A DNA stretch of 64,000 bases from Streptomyces sp. NRRL F-2580 (lineage in GTDB: Bacteria; Actinomycetota; Actinomycetes; Streptomycetales; Streptomycetaceae), in assembly GCF_000720115.1 (NCBI RefSeq), contig NZ_JOIR01000020.1, forward strand, positions 1-64,000, written 5' to 3'. Under the pieces are notes generated by a model. It searched no databases. It was not told where the DNA came from and was given only the letters and a program-made list of their open reading frames with translations. This document shows positions 33,425-41,601 of this stretch, piece by piece (position 1 is the first letter of the stretch; every line of letters begins with the position of its first letter). The translations under genes were made by a program, and so were the position numbers.

Positions 33425-34372
33425 TCAGCGCGGGAGGGATGCGTACGAGACTCCTGTGAGCTTCTCGGACGCCGCCCAGAGCAGTTCGCCGGACTTGTCG
33501 TCGAGGGTCCACTTCGCCCGCCAGGACGGCGCCGGCGCTCCGCGCCAGCCGAACCGCGGGCCGATGAACGCGTCCTGGCGGACGCCGGGCGCGGTGGCCG
33601 CGTACAGGGTGGGCAGTGCGCCCGAGGAGGTGGGCTGGGCGACGACCGCGTTGCCGAAGGCCGCCACGCGCGAGTTGAGGCTCGGCCCCTCCACCTTCGA
33701 GGCTCCGGAGTGCAGGTTGCTGGAGGCGTATCCGGGGTGGGCCGCGGCAGCGGTGATCGTGGAGCCGGCGGCGGTGAAGCGGCGGGACAGCTCGTGCGTG
33801 AAGAGCAGGTTGGCGGTCTTGGACCGGCCGTAGGCGACCCAGCGGCGGTAGCCGTGCTCGCCGGAGAGCGCGTCCGGGCCGCCGCCCTCGACGTCGATCC
33901 TCCCCAGTACGTGGAAACCGCTGGAGACGTTCACGATCCGGGCCCCGGGGGCGGCCTCCCGGAGCCTGCGCAGCAGCAGTCCGGTGAGGGCGAAGTGCCC
34001 GAGGTGGTTGACGCCGAACTGGGTCTCGAACCCGTCGGCGGTGCGCCCGTACGGCAGCGCCATCACGCCGGCGTTGTTGACCAGCAGGTCCAGGGCGGCG
34101 TGCCGCTGCCCGTACGCGGTGGCGAACTCCCTCACGGAGGCCAGGTCGGCTAGGTCCAGCGGTAGGAACTCCGCCTCGGCTCCCGGTACTTCCGCACGGA
34201 GCCGGACCAGCGCCGCCCGGCCGCGCGCCGCGCTGCGGCAGGCCAGCACGACCGAGGCGCCGTGCCGCGCGAGTTCGCGGGCGGTGACGTAGCCGATGCC
34301 GCTGTTGGCCCCGGTGACGACGGCCGTCCTGCCGCTCTGGTCGGGGATCTTGCTGGCGTTCCAGCCGGGCAT
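33425..34372 (-). CDS. Short-chain dehydrogenase/reductase
   Basis: 315 aa. The NAD(P)-binding motif is TGANSGIG (20-27), with CRSAARG giving Arg after strand 2 (NADP preference likely), LVNNAGVM, and the catalytic YGRSKTANLL (YxxxK). The length and FETQFGVNHLGHFALT place it with retinol dehydrogenase/oxidoreductase-type SDRs. ATG 34372 has GAGGGAG upstream. It diverges from cobL across a 190-bp gap with an 11-bp tandem repeat. Substrate not predictable. Confidence 0.87.
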   Translation of the reverse strand: MPGWNASKIPDQSGRTAVVTGANSGIGYVTARELARHGASVVLACRSAARGRAALVRLRAEVPGAEAEFLPLDLADLASVREFATAYGQRHAALDLLVNNAGVMALPYGRTADGFETQFGVNHLGHFALTGLLLRRLREAAPGARIVNVSSGFHVLGRIDVEGGGPDALSGEHGYRRWVAYGRSKTANLLFTHELSRRFTAAGSTITAAAAHPGYASSNLHSGASKVEGPSLNSRVAAFGNAVVAQPTSSGALPTLYAATAPGVRQDAFIGPRFGWRGAPAPSWRAKWTLDDKSGELLWAASEKLTGVSYASLPR

Positions 34373-34426
34373 GGCGGCTCCCTCGTGTCGCGGTGGGTTA
34401 CCGAGGGTAGACCCTGGCGTCGCGGG

Positions 34427-34470
34427 GGTGCCGCGAGGGTGCCGCGAGGGTGCCGCGGGGGTGCCGCGGG
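34427..34470. repeat. 11-bp tandem repeat, four units
   Basis: Four consecutive units of GGTGCCGCGRG start at 34427, 34438, 34449 and 34460. A degenerate fifth copy follows. They lie in the divergent gap between the SDR gene and cobL. Possible slippage-prone promoter spacer. Confidence 0.75.
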
Positions 34471-34562
34471 GGCCTTGCGAGGGTGGGCGCGGCCCCGGAT
34501 CCGCAGGCCAGTAGGCTGCGGGTCCGTCGTCTTTCCCCTTCCCGTCCCCGAGGTAGCGCGCA

Positions 34563-35837
34563 GTGAGCTCCGCACCGCCCCCCAGAACCGTCACGGTCGT
34601 CGGCCTCGGCGCCGACGGCTGGGCCGGGCTCACCACCGCCGCGCGCTCCGCGCTGTCCTCGGCCCAGGTCCTGATCGGCGGGCCGCGCCAGCTGGACCTG
34701 CTGCCGGCCGGGGAGTGCGCCGGTGAGCGGGTGGCCTGGCCGAGCCCGCTGCGCCCGGCCGTGCCGAAGCTGATGGCCGAGCACGCGGGCCGCCGGATCG
34801 CGGTGCTGGCCAGCGGCGATCCGATGTTCTACGGGATCGGCCGCGCCCTTGCCGAGGAGCTCGGGCCGCGGTCCCTGCGGGTCCACCCGCACCCGTCGTC
34901 CGTGTCGTACGCCTGCGCCCGCCTGGGCTGGCCGGTGGAGGACACCGAGGTGGTCACGGTGGTCGGCCGCCCGGTGGCCCGCCTCGCGGCGGCGCTGCAC
35001 GACGGCCGCCGGGTGCTGGTGCTCAGCGCCGGAGCGGCGACCCCGAACGAGATCGCTGCTCTGCTTCGAGAGCGGGGCTTCGGCCCGAGCCGGATGCGGG
35101 TGCTGGAGCAGCTCGGGTCCGAGCGCGAGGACGCGTACGACGGCCGCGCCGACAGCTGGGACCACGCGCCCGGCGACCCCCTGAACGTCGTGGCCCTCGA
35201 CTGCCGCCGCGACCCGGCCCATGCCGCACCGCGCCTCGGCGCGACCCCCGGCCTGCCGGACGCCGCCTACGAACACGACGGGCAGCTCACCAAGCGCCAC
35301 GTCCGCGCCGCGACCCTGTGCGCGCTGGCCCCGGCCCCCGGCGAGCTGCTGTGGGACATCGGCGGCGGCTCCGGCTCCATCGGCATCGAGTGGATGCGCA
35401 CGCACCCCTCGTGCCGGGCGGTGGCGGTGGAGCGCGTACCGGAGCGGGCCGCGCGGATCACCCGTAACGCGGCGGCGCTCGGCGTACCGGGCCTGCGCGT
35501 GGTCGTCGGCGCCGCGCCGCAGGCCCTCGACGGACTCCCGGCCCCCGACGCGGTGTTCATCGGCGGCGGCCTCACCGCGCCGGGCCTGCTGGACGCGGCC
35601 TGGGCGGCGCTGGCCCCCGGCGGCCGCCTCGTCGTCAACACCGTCACCCTCGAATCGGAGGCGGTCCTCACCGACCGCTACCGCCGCCACGGCGGCGAGC
35701 TGGTGAAGCTCGCGGTCGCGCACGCCGTGCCGGTCGGCGGATTCACGGGCTGGCGGCAGGCGATGCCGGTCACCCAGTGGTCGGTGACGAAGCCTGCCGA
35801 GCCGGCCACCGCATCCAAGGAGAAGGATCGAACATGA
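34563..35837 (+). CDS. cobL: Precorrin-6Y C5,15-methyltransferase (decarboxylating), CobL
   Basis: 424 aa fusion. The N-terminal CbiE-type tetrapyrrole methylase (VTVVGLGADGWAGL, ASGDPMFYGIG) joins a C-terminal CbiT-type SAM methyltransferase (LTKRHVRAATLCAL, WDIGGGSGSIGIEW). It methylates C5 and C15 and decarboxylates the C12 acetate in the aerobic B12 pathway. It starts at GTG 34563 after GAGG. It overlaps cobM by four bases and opens the cobL-cobM-cobK operon. Confidence 0.95.
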   Translation: MSSAPPPRTVTVVGLGADGWAGLTTAARSALSSAQVLIGGPRQLDLLPAGECAGERVAWPSPLRPAVPKLMAEHAGRRIAVLASGDPMFYGIGRALAEELGPRSLRVHPHPSSVSYACARLGWPVEDTEVVTVVGRPVARLAAALHDGRRVLVLSAGAATPNEIAALLRERGFGPSRMRVLEQLGSEREDAYDGRADSWDHAPGDPLNVVALDCRRDPAHAAPRLGATPGLPDAAYEHDGQLTKRHVRAATLCALAPAPGELLWDIGGGSGSIGIEWMRTHPSCRAVAVERVPERAARITRNAAALGVPGLRVVVGAAPQALDGLPAPDAVFIGGGLTAPGLLDAAWAALAPGGRLVVNTVTLESEAVLTDRYRRHGGELVKLAVAHAVPVGGFTGWRQAMPVTQWSVTKPAEPATASKEKDRT

Positions 35838-36583
35838 CCGTGTACTTCATCGGTGCGGGCCCCGGCGCCGCCGACCTGATCACGGTGCGCGGTGCCCGGA
35901 CCCTGGCCGCCGCCCCGGTCTGCCTCTACGCGGGCAGCCTCGTACCGCGCGAGCTGCTCGCCGAGTGCCCGGCGGACGCCCGCCTCGTCGACACCTCGCA
36001 GCTGAACCTCGACGAGATCATCGCCGAGTGCGTACGGGCCCACGCGGCGGGCCGGGACGTGGCGCGGCTGCACTCCGGCGACCCGTCCATCTTCAGCGCC
36101 GTCGCCGAGCAGATGCGCCGGCTGGACGCGGCCGGCATCCCCTACGAGGTCGTCCCCGGCGTACCGGCCTTCGCGGCGGCGGCAGCCGCCCTCAAGCGGG
36201 AGCTGACGGTGCCCACCGTCGGCCAGACGGTGATCCTCACCCGCGTCGCCCAGCAGGCCACCCCGATGCCGCCCGGCGAGGACCTGGCCACCCTGGGCCG
36301 CAGCGGCGCGCTGCTGGTCCTGCACCTGGCCACCCGCTACGTGGACCGGGTCGTCGACGAGCTGCTGCCGCACTACGGGGCCGAGTGCCCGGTGGCGGTC
36401 GTGGCGATGGCCAGCCGCCCCGACGAGCTGATCCTGCGCGGGACCCTGGCCGACATCGCCGCCCAGGTGAAGGAGGCGGGCCTGGTCCGCACCGCCGTCA
36501 TCGTGGTCGGCCGCACCCTGGGGGCGGAGCAGTTCCGGGACAGCCACCTGTACTCCCCGGAGCGCGACCGCCATGTCTGCTGA
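35834..36583 (+). CDS. cobM: Precorrin-4 C11-methyltransferase, CobM
   Basis: 249 aa tetrapyrrole methylase. It has MTVYFIGAGPGAADLITVRG at the start, LHSGDPSIFSAVAEQM as the SAM-binding loop, and PGVPAFAAAAAALKRELTVP. It makes precorrin-5 by methylation at C11. ATG 35834 overlaps the cobL stop (ATGA), with AGAAGGA as RBS. It overlaps cobK by 11 bp, so all three genes are probably translated together. Confidence 0.95.
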   Translation: MTVYFIGAGPGAADLITVRGARTLAAAPVCLYAGSLVPRELLAECPADARLVDTSQLNLDEIIAECVRAHAAGRDVARLHSGDPSIFSAVAEQMRRLDAAGIPYEVVPGVPAFAAAAAALKRELTVPTVGQTVILTRVAQQATPMPPGEDLATLGRSGALLVLHLATRYVDRVVDELLPHYGAECPVAVVAMASRPDELILRGTLADIAAQVKEAGLVRTAVIVVGRTLGAEQFRDSHLYSPERDRHVC

Positions 36584-37343
36584 ACCCGGCCGCGAGCCGG
36601 ACCGGCACGTCCTGATCCTCGGCGGCACCACGGAGGCCCGCCGCCTCGCGGAGGCACTGGAGCACCACCCCTCGTACCAGGTGACGACCTCGCTCGCGGG
36701 CCGGGTCTCCGCACCCGCCCTCCCGCCGGGCGACACTCGTATCGGCGGCTTCGGCGGCATCGCCGGACTCGCGGGCTGGATCATCGGCTTCGAGGTCACG
36801 CACGTGGTCGACGCCACGCACCCCTTCGCGGAGCGGATCAGCTTCAACGCCGCCGAGGCGGAGGCGCTCACGGGCGTCCCGACGCTGGCGCTGCGCCGGC
36901 CCGGCTGGACCCCGGGCCCCGGCGACGACTGGCGGTTCGCCGACTCCCTGGAAGAGGCGGCCGCCGCGCTGCCCCCGCTCGGCGGCCGGGCCTTCCTGAC
37001 CACCGGCCGGATGGGCCTGCACACCTTCGCGCACCTCACCGACACCTGGTTCCTGGTGCGCTCGGTGGATCCGCCGGACGGTCCCGTGCCGCCCCGCCTG
37101 GAAGTGCTGCTGGACCGGGGCCCGTTCACCCTGGCCGACGAGCGGGAACTGCTCGCCCGCCACCGGATCGACGTGCTCGTCACCAAGGACAGCGGCGGCT
37201 CGGCCACCGCCCCCAAACTCACGGCCGCCCGCGAGGCCGGCATCCCGGTCCTGGTCGTCCGCCGCCCCGCGGTCCCGCAGGGCCAACCGCAGGCGACCTC
37301 GGTCCTCGAGGCGCTGCGCTGGCTCGACGCCGATCCCGCGTAG
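36573..37343 (+). CDS. cobK: Precorrin-6A reductase, CobK
   Basis: 256 aa. It has HVLILGGTTEARRLAEAL (Rossmann-like NADPH site), VVDATHPFAERIS, FLTTGRMGLHTF and VTKDSGGSATAPKL, all standard CobK/CbiJ blocks. It reduces the precorrin-6A macrocycle with NADPH. It overlaps the 3' end of cobM and ends the operon, converging with cobIJ across about 106 bp of GC-rich inverted-repeat sequence that probably terminates both units. Confidence 0.94.
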   Translation: MSAEPGREPDRHVLILGGTTEARRLAEALEHHPSYQVTTSLAGRVSAPALPPGDTRIGGFGGIAGLAGWIIGFEVTHVVDATHPFAERISFNAAEAEALTGVPTLALRRPGWTPGPGDDWRFADSLEEAAAALPPLGGRAFLTTGRMGLHTFAHLTDTWFLVRSVDPPDGPVPPRLEVLLDRGPFTLADERELLARHRIDVLVTKDSGGSATAPKLTAAREAGIPVLVVRRPAVPQGQPQATSVLEALRWLDADPA

Positions 37344-37449
37344 GGCGCGGACGCCGCCCCCGGGCCCGCGGACGGCCCGGACCCGTGAACGGCCCCGGGC
37401 CCGGAGGCGGTTCGCCGCCCCGGACCCGGTCAGACGTACGCGGCCGCCC

Positions 37450-38952
37450 TCACGGGTAGCGGCGCGGGGTCCACGTGATCCGCGACCCGTCGGGCCGCTC
37501 GGTGATCTGCGTCTGCGAGGAGCCGATCAGCAGGATCGTACGCATGTCGACCTCGGACGGCTCCAGTTCGGCGAGCGTGACGATCCGCACCGACTGCTCC
37601 GCGCCGCCCACGTCGCGGGCGACGACCACCGGGGTCTCGGGAGCCCGCAGTTCCAGCAGCAGCTCGCGCGCCTGGGCGACCTGCCACGTGCGGCTGCGCG
37701 AGCCGGGGTTGTAGAGGGCGAGCACCAGGTCGGCCGCGGCGGCCGCGCGCAGCCGCTCCGCGATGACCTCCCACGGCTTGAGCCGGTCCGAGAGGGAGAC
37801 CGTGGCGTAGTCGTGGCCGAGCGGGGCGCCGGCCGCGGCGGCCGCCGCGTTGGCCGCGGTCACACCCGGCAGCACCCGTACGGGCACGTCCTCGTACTCC
37901 GCCTGCCCGGCCACCTCCAGGACCGCCGTGGCCATGGCGAAGACACCGGGGTCGCCGCCGGAGACCACGGCCACCCGCTGCCCGCGCCGGGCCAGGTCGA
38001 GGGCGAACTCGGCGCGCTCCGACTCCACCTTGTTGTCGGAGCCGTGCCGGATCTGCCCCGGCTTCACGGGAACCCGGTCCAGGTACGTCGTGTAGCCGAC
38101 CAGCACCTCGGCGTCGGCCAGCGCGCGCCGGGTCTGCGGGGTGAGCCACAGCGGGCCCGCCGGGCCCGTGCCGACGACCACGACCTCGCCGGGGCCGGAC
38201 GGCACGCTGCCAGGGTTGCCGATCCGGCTGGGCACCACGGCGACGGCGAAGTAGGGCACGCTCTCCGGATCGGTGTCGGCGAGCCGGCCGGTCCGCTCCC
38301 CCTCCATGGTGGCGCGCTCGACGTAGTGGGCCTCGGCGAGCCGGCCGCTGTTCTCCATCGCGCCCCGCACGGCGGGGAAGGTGCGGCCGAGCTTCATCAC
38401 GACCGCCGAGTCGGTGGCGGCGAGACGGGCGGTGAGCTCCTCCTGGGGCAGGGTGCCGGGGAGGATGGTCAGGACCTCCTCGCCCTCCACGAGCGGGGTG
38501 CCGAGCCGGGCGGCGGCGGCGCTCACCGAGGTGACCCCGGGGATGACCTCGGTCTCGTACCGGTCCGCGAGCCGCTTGTGCATGTGCATGTACGAGCTGT
38601 AGAAGAGCGGGTCGCCCTCCGCGAGCACGGCGACGGTCCGGCCGGCGTCCAGGTGCGCGGCCAGCCGGGCGGCGGCGGCCTCGTAGAACTCCTCCATCGC
38701 GCCCTGGTAGCCGCCGGGGTGGTCGGTGGTCTCGGTGGTGACCGGGTAGACCAGCGGCTCCTCGATGTGCGTCTCGCGCAGGTGCGCCGCGGCGATCGAA
38801 CGGGCGATGGAACGCCCGTGCCGGGCGCTGTGATAGGCGACGACATCGGCCTCGCCGATCACCTGGACGGCCCGCAGCGTCATCAGGTTCGGATCGCCGG
38901 GCCCGAGCCCGACCCCGTACAGGCGCCCCCGGAGGGCCTGGTCGGCGCTCAT
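37450..38952 (-). CDS. cobIJ: Fused precorrin-2 C20- and precorrin-3B C17-methyltransferase, CobIJ
   Basis: 500 aa with two tetrapyrrole methylase domains. The N half is CobI (LYGVGLGPGDPNLMTLRAVQ, LAEGDPLFYSSYMHMH). The C half is CobJ (VVVVGTGPAGPLWLTPQTRR, VVSGGDPGVFAMA, PGVTAANAAAAAAGAPLGHD, LALYNPGSRSRTWQ). The fusion carries out the C20 methylation and the ring-contracting C17 methylation, separated by CobG chemistry. ATG 38952 overlaps the cobH stop (ATGA). It is last in the cobG-cobH-cobIJ operon. Fusion of these two is common in actinobacteria. Confidence 0.95.
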   Translation of the reverse strand: MSADQALRGRLYGVGLGPGDPNLMTLRAVQVIGEADVVAYHSARHGRSIARSIAAAHLRETHIEEPLVYPVTTETTDHPGGYQGAMEEFYEAAAARLAAHLDAGRTVAVLAEGDPLFYSSYMHMHKRLADRYETEVIPGVTSVSAAAARLGTPLVEGEEVLTILPGTLPQEELTARLAATDSAVVMKLGRTFPAVRGAMENSGRLAEAHYVERATMEGERTGRLADTDPESVPYFAVAVVPSRIGNPGSVPSGPGEVVVVGTGPAGPLWLTPQTRRALADAEVLVGYTTYLDRVPVKPGQIRHGSDNKVESERAEFALDLARRGQRVAVVSGGDPGVFAMATAVLEVAGQAEYEDVPVRVLPGVTAANAAAAAAGAPLGHDYATVSLSDRLKPWEVIAERLRAAAAADLVLALYNPGSRSRTWQVAQARELLLELRAPETPVVVARDVGGAEQSVRIVTLAELEPSEVDMRTILLIGSSQTQITERPDGSRITWTPRRYP

Positions 38953-39596
38953 TCGGCCACGCTCGCGATGGCGTTGACGGCGGCCGCGGCGATGGCGCTG
39001 CCGCCCCGCCGGCCGCGCACGATCAGGTGGTCGAGCCCCGAGGGGTGGGCGGCGAGGGCGTCCTTGGACTCGGCGGCGCCGATGAAGCCGACGGGGACGC
39101 CGATGACGGCGGCCGGGCGCGGAGCGCCCTCCTCGATCATCTCCAGCAGCCGGAACAGCGCGGTCGGGGCATTGCCGACGGCGATCACCGAGCCTTCCAA
39201 CAGGCCGCGGTCACGCCAGACTTCGAGGGCGGCGGCGCTGCGCGTGGTGCCCATCTTCGCGGCGAGATCCGGCACCGCCGGGTCGGAGAGGGTGCAGATC
39301 ACGTCGTTGCCGGCGGGCAGCCGCTTGCGGGTGACCCCGCTGGCGACCATCTGGACGTCGCACAGGATCGGCGCGCCGGCCTCCAGCGCGGCGCGGGCGC
39401 GCAGCACCACCTCGGGGGTGTAGCCGAGGTCCTGCGGGAGGTCGGTCATTCCGCAGGCGTGGATCATGCGTACCGCGACCTGGGCGACCGAGGCGGGCAG
39501 GCCGGAGAGGTCCGCCTCGGCGCGGATCGTGGCAAAGGACTGGCGGTAGATCGCGGCGCCGTCCTTCTCGTACTCGAACACGGTGTACTCGCTCAT
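38949..39596 (-). CDS. cobH: Precorrin-8X methylmutase, CobH
   Basis: 215 aa. It has RMIHACGMTDLPQDLGYTPE with the catalytic His, APILCDVQMVASGVTRKRLP, and GVPVGFIGAAESKDAL. It shifts the C11 methyl to C12 to give hydrogenobyrinate. ATG 39596 overlaps the cobG stop and its own stop overlaps cobIJ, giving a tightly coupled three-gene unit. Confidence 0.95.
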   Translation of the reverse strand: MSEYTVFEYEKDGAAIYRQSFATIRAEADLSGLPASVAQVAVRMIHACGMTDLPQDLGYTPEVVLRARAALEAGAPILCDVQMVASGVTRKRLPAGNDVICTLSDPAVPDLAAKMGTTRSAAALEVWRDRGLLEGSVIAVGNAPTALFRLLEMIEEGAPRPAAVIGVPVGFIGAAESKDALAAHPSGLDHLIVRGRRGGSAIAAAAVNAIASVAE

Positions 39597-40942
39597 TTCT
39601 GCACTGAGTCGGGGAGGTTGTCACGTACGTGATCTGCGTGGCGGGCGTCCGCGAGGGCGGGGGCGAGCTCGTGCTCCGGTACGCCGTGTCGCGGTGCGCG
39701 GCCTTCGAGGTGGAGGTCGTATCCGGCGGGGGTGGCGACCAGGTCCACCCAGGCGGAGCCGCGCGGGTGCCCGCAGCGGCGCTCGCAGCCGGACCAGTGC
39801 ACGGGCAGCGGCCCGCGGGCGCGTTCCATGACGGCGCGCGCGTCGGCGCGTACGTCGGCCAGGGACTTCGCGCAACCGGGCTTGCCCGTACAGGCGGTGA
39901 CGGACCGCCAGGGGCTGTCGGGAGCCGTGACCAGCCCCGCGTCCGCGAGGCCGGCGAGCGCGGCGGCGGCCGCGGGGCCGGGCAGTCCGGGGGTCACGAT
40001 CCCGCGCCAGGGAGTCAGCCGGATCCGGCCCGTGAGGCCGGCGAGCCGACGCCACTGCGCGGTGGTGAGCCGCCCGAGCGGCGCGAGAAGGGAGAGCGAG
40101 GCGGTGCCGTCGGGCCCGGGCACGACACCGGGCTCGGGCGGCCGGGCGGACGGGGCGGACGAGGCGGACCGGGCGGACGGGTCCGGCGTCGCCACGACGG
40201 CGCGGAGACCGGCATCGCCCAGCCGCTCGGCCAACCGGGCACCGGACAAGGCGTGTTCGGGAGCCAGCTCGGCAACGCGCCAGACCCGGGTACCGGCTTC
40301 CCGGACGGCGTCGAGGAAGTACTCGGCGGCCACCAGCGCGGCCCGCGGCGCGTCCTGCGCGGAGACGAGCACGGCTTCCCTCGGGTCCCCCGCCCAGAGC
40401 AGGGCGCTCCCTCCACCGCACGGGACGAGGTTCACGTCCGCGTCGAGCGAGGTCACGTCGCCCCGGCCGTCGTCGAGGGCGAAGAGGAACCGCCCGGACA
40501 GCCCGGCCGCCGCTTCGCTCGCGCACAGCAGCGCGTCCAGCTCCGCGACCCAGGGGGACACATCGGGCAGGCCCAGCAGGTCGAGGCCGGTGAGCGGCGA
40601 GCAGACGATGTTGCGTACCCGCTCGTGCGTGGGCGCGGGCAGCAGCCCGGCGGCCGCCAACAGCCCGGCCAGTTCCCCGCCGCAGCTCTCGCCGAGGCCG
40701 CGCAGTTGTACGTTGCCGCGCGAGGTGAGGTCGAGGTGGCCGTCGCCGAGCCGGTCGGCGGCATCGGCCAGCAGCAGTGCCGCGGCGCCGCCGAGCAACC
40801 CGCCGGGAATCCGCACCCGCGCCAGGAACCCGTCGTCCGCCGCGTGCAGCCGCAGCGCGCCGGGGCAGGCGTCACCACGGTCCCGTATGACGGGTTCGTC
40901 CCGCGATGCGGCGGAAGCTGGCTGGGGCATGGCGGCGAGCAT
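39593..40942 (-). CDS. cobG: Precorrin-3B synthase, CobG
   Basis: 449 aa, nitrite/sulphite-reductase-like. Siroheme and 4Fe-4S ligands are seen in TACTGKPGCAKSLADVR and HWSGCERRCGH near the C-terminus. The N-terminal DLTSRGNVQLRGL is the ferredoxin-like half-domain motif. It uses oxygen to make precorrin-3B, showing that this is the aerobic pathway. I chose ATG 40942, which has AGGGGA nine bases upstream; ATG 40930 is possible. No riboswitch is seen upstream, only repeats. Confidence 0.92.
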   Translation of the reverse strand: MLAAMPQPASAASRDEPVIRDRGDACPGALRLHAADDGFLARVRIPGGLLGGAAALLLADAADRLGDGHLDLTSRGNVQLRGLGESCGGELAGLLAAAGLLPAPTHERVRNIVCSPLTGLDLLGLPDVSPWVAELDALLCASEAAAGLSGRFLFALDDGRGDVTSLDADVNLVPCGGGSALLWAGDPREAVLVSAQDAPRAALVAAEYFLDAVREAGTRVWRVAELAPEHALSGARLAERLGDAGLRAVVATPDPSARSASSAPSARPPEPGVVPGPDGTASLSLLAPLGRLTTAQWRRLAGLTGRIRLTPWRGIVTPGLPGPAAAAALAGLADAGLVTAPDSPWRSVTACTGKPGCAKSLADVRADARAVMERARGPLPVHWSGCERRCGHPRGSAWVDLVATPAGYDLHLEGRAPRHGVPEHELAPALADARHADHVRDNLPDSVQK

Positions 40943-41420
40943 ACCCACGATTCCCCTCCCCCGACCTGTGTCCGTCACCACCCCCACCAGCCCGGACACC
41001 ATTCCGGCCGGCCCGACCAATCCCACCCCGCCCGGCCAATCCAGCCCCGCCGGCGTGTGAGGCGCGGGGGCCCCGGGGCAGAGCCCCCGCAACGGCGCCG
41101 CACACCACCCACTCCACCCAAACTCCGCCCATCCATCCCGGCCGGCGGGCCAATCGACCCAGGCCCGCCAATCCAGCCCCGCCGGCGTTTGAGGCGCGCG
41201 GCCCGGGGCAGAGCCCCGGCAACGGCGCCGCACCCACCCAGCCACCCCGGCCCGGCCCCGGCCCCAGCCAGTCCACCCAAGGCCCCACCACATCCAGCCC
41301 CGCCGGCGTTTGAGGCGCGGGGGCCCGGGGGCAGAGCCCCCGCAACGGCGCCGCACACCACCCGGCACGCGCCCCCGCCGAGCCCAGCGGAGCACCCCGC
41401 GCCACCCACCCCTAAGATGA
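40943..41420. other. Intergenic region between cobG and the cobN riboswitch, filled with repeats
   Basis: No gene is seen. Three copies of the interspersed element fill 41040-41356. The rest is short CCnGCC-rich sequence. The cobG promoter must lie within the first hundred bases, and the cobN promoter probably lies between the last repeat and 41421, where CTAAGATGA at about 41412 could be part of a -10 region. Confidence 0.6.
41040..41356. repeat. Interspersed intergenic element, three copies
   Basis: Copies start at about 41040, 41172 and 41293. Each contains TCCAGCCCCGCCGGCG, a TTTGAGGCGCG-type core and GCAGAGCCCC, followed by a shared CGCAACGGCGCCGCAC tail that the copies at 165-413 and 62307-62420 lack. 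Spacing is about 120-130 bp. The conserved tail suggests local duplication of the whole repeat plus spacer. Confidence 0.8.
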
Positions 41421-41590
41421 CCTTCCGGCGGACCACACGGCCCGCCGTCGCCGAGGACGGCGACATGGGAGGAAGCCCGGTGCGATTCCGGCGCGGTCCC
41501 GCCACTGTGAACCCGGCAGAGCCACACCGCCGGGCAAGTCAGGAACTCCCGCTGTCCTCACTGCCCGGGGCGCGGAAACCCCGAGGAAGG
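41421..41590 (+). promoter_or_regulatory. Cobalamin riboswitch upstream of cobN
   Basis: The core is unmistakable: GGGAGGAAGCCCGGTGCGAT, TCCGGCGCGGTCCCGCCACT, GTGA (about 41465-41509), then CGGCAGAGCC and AAGTCAGGAACTC. CCTTCC (41421-41426) can pair with GGAAGG (41585-41590) to close helix P1. That 3' strand is also the likely ribosome binding site of cobN (GAGGAAGG, 11 bases before its ATG). Adenosylcobalamin binding should therefore hide the RBS and shut off cobN. Boundaries are approximate. Confidence 0.9.
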
Positions 41591-41601
41591 CCTGCCGCCG
41601 C

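Noticed and set aside
37344..37449. Specific rho-independent terminator between cobK and cobIJ
   Set aside because: The gap has several overlapping CCGGGCCC-type inverted repeats, but no single stem-loop stands out, so I did not give one coordinates.
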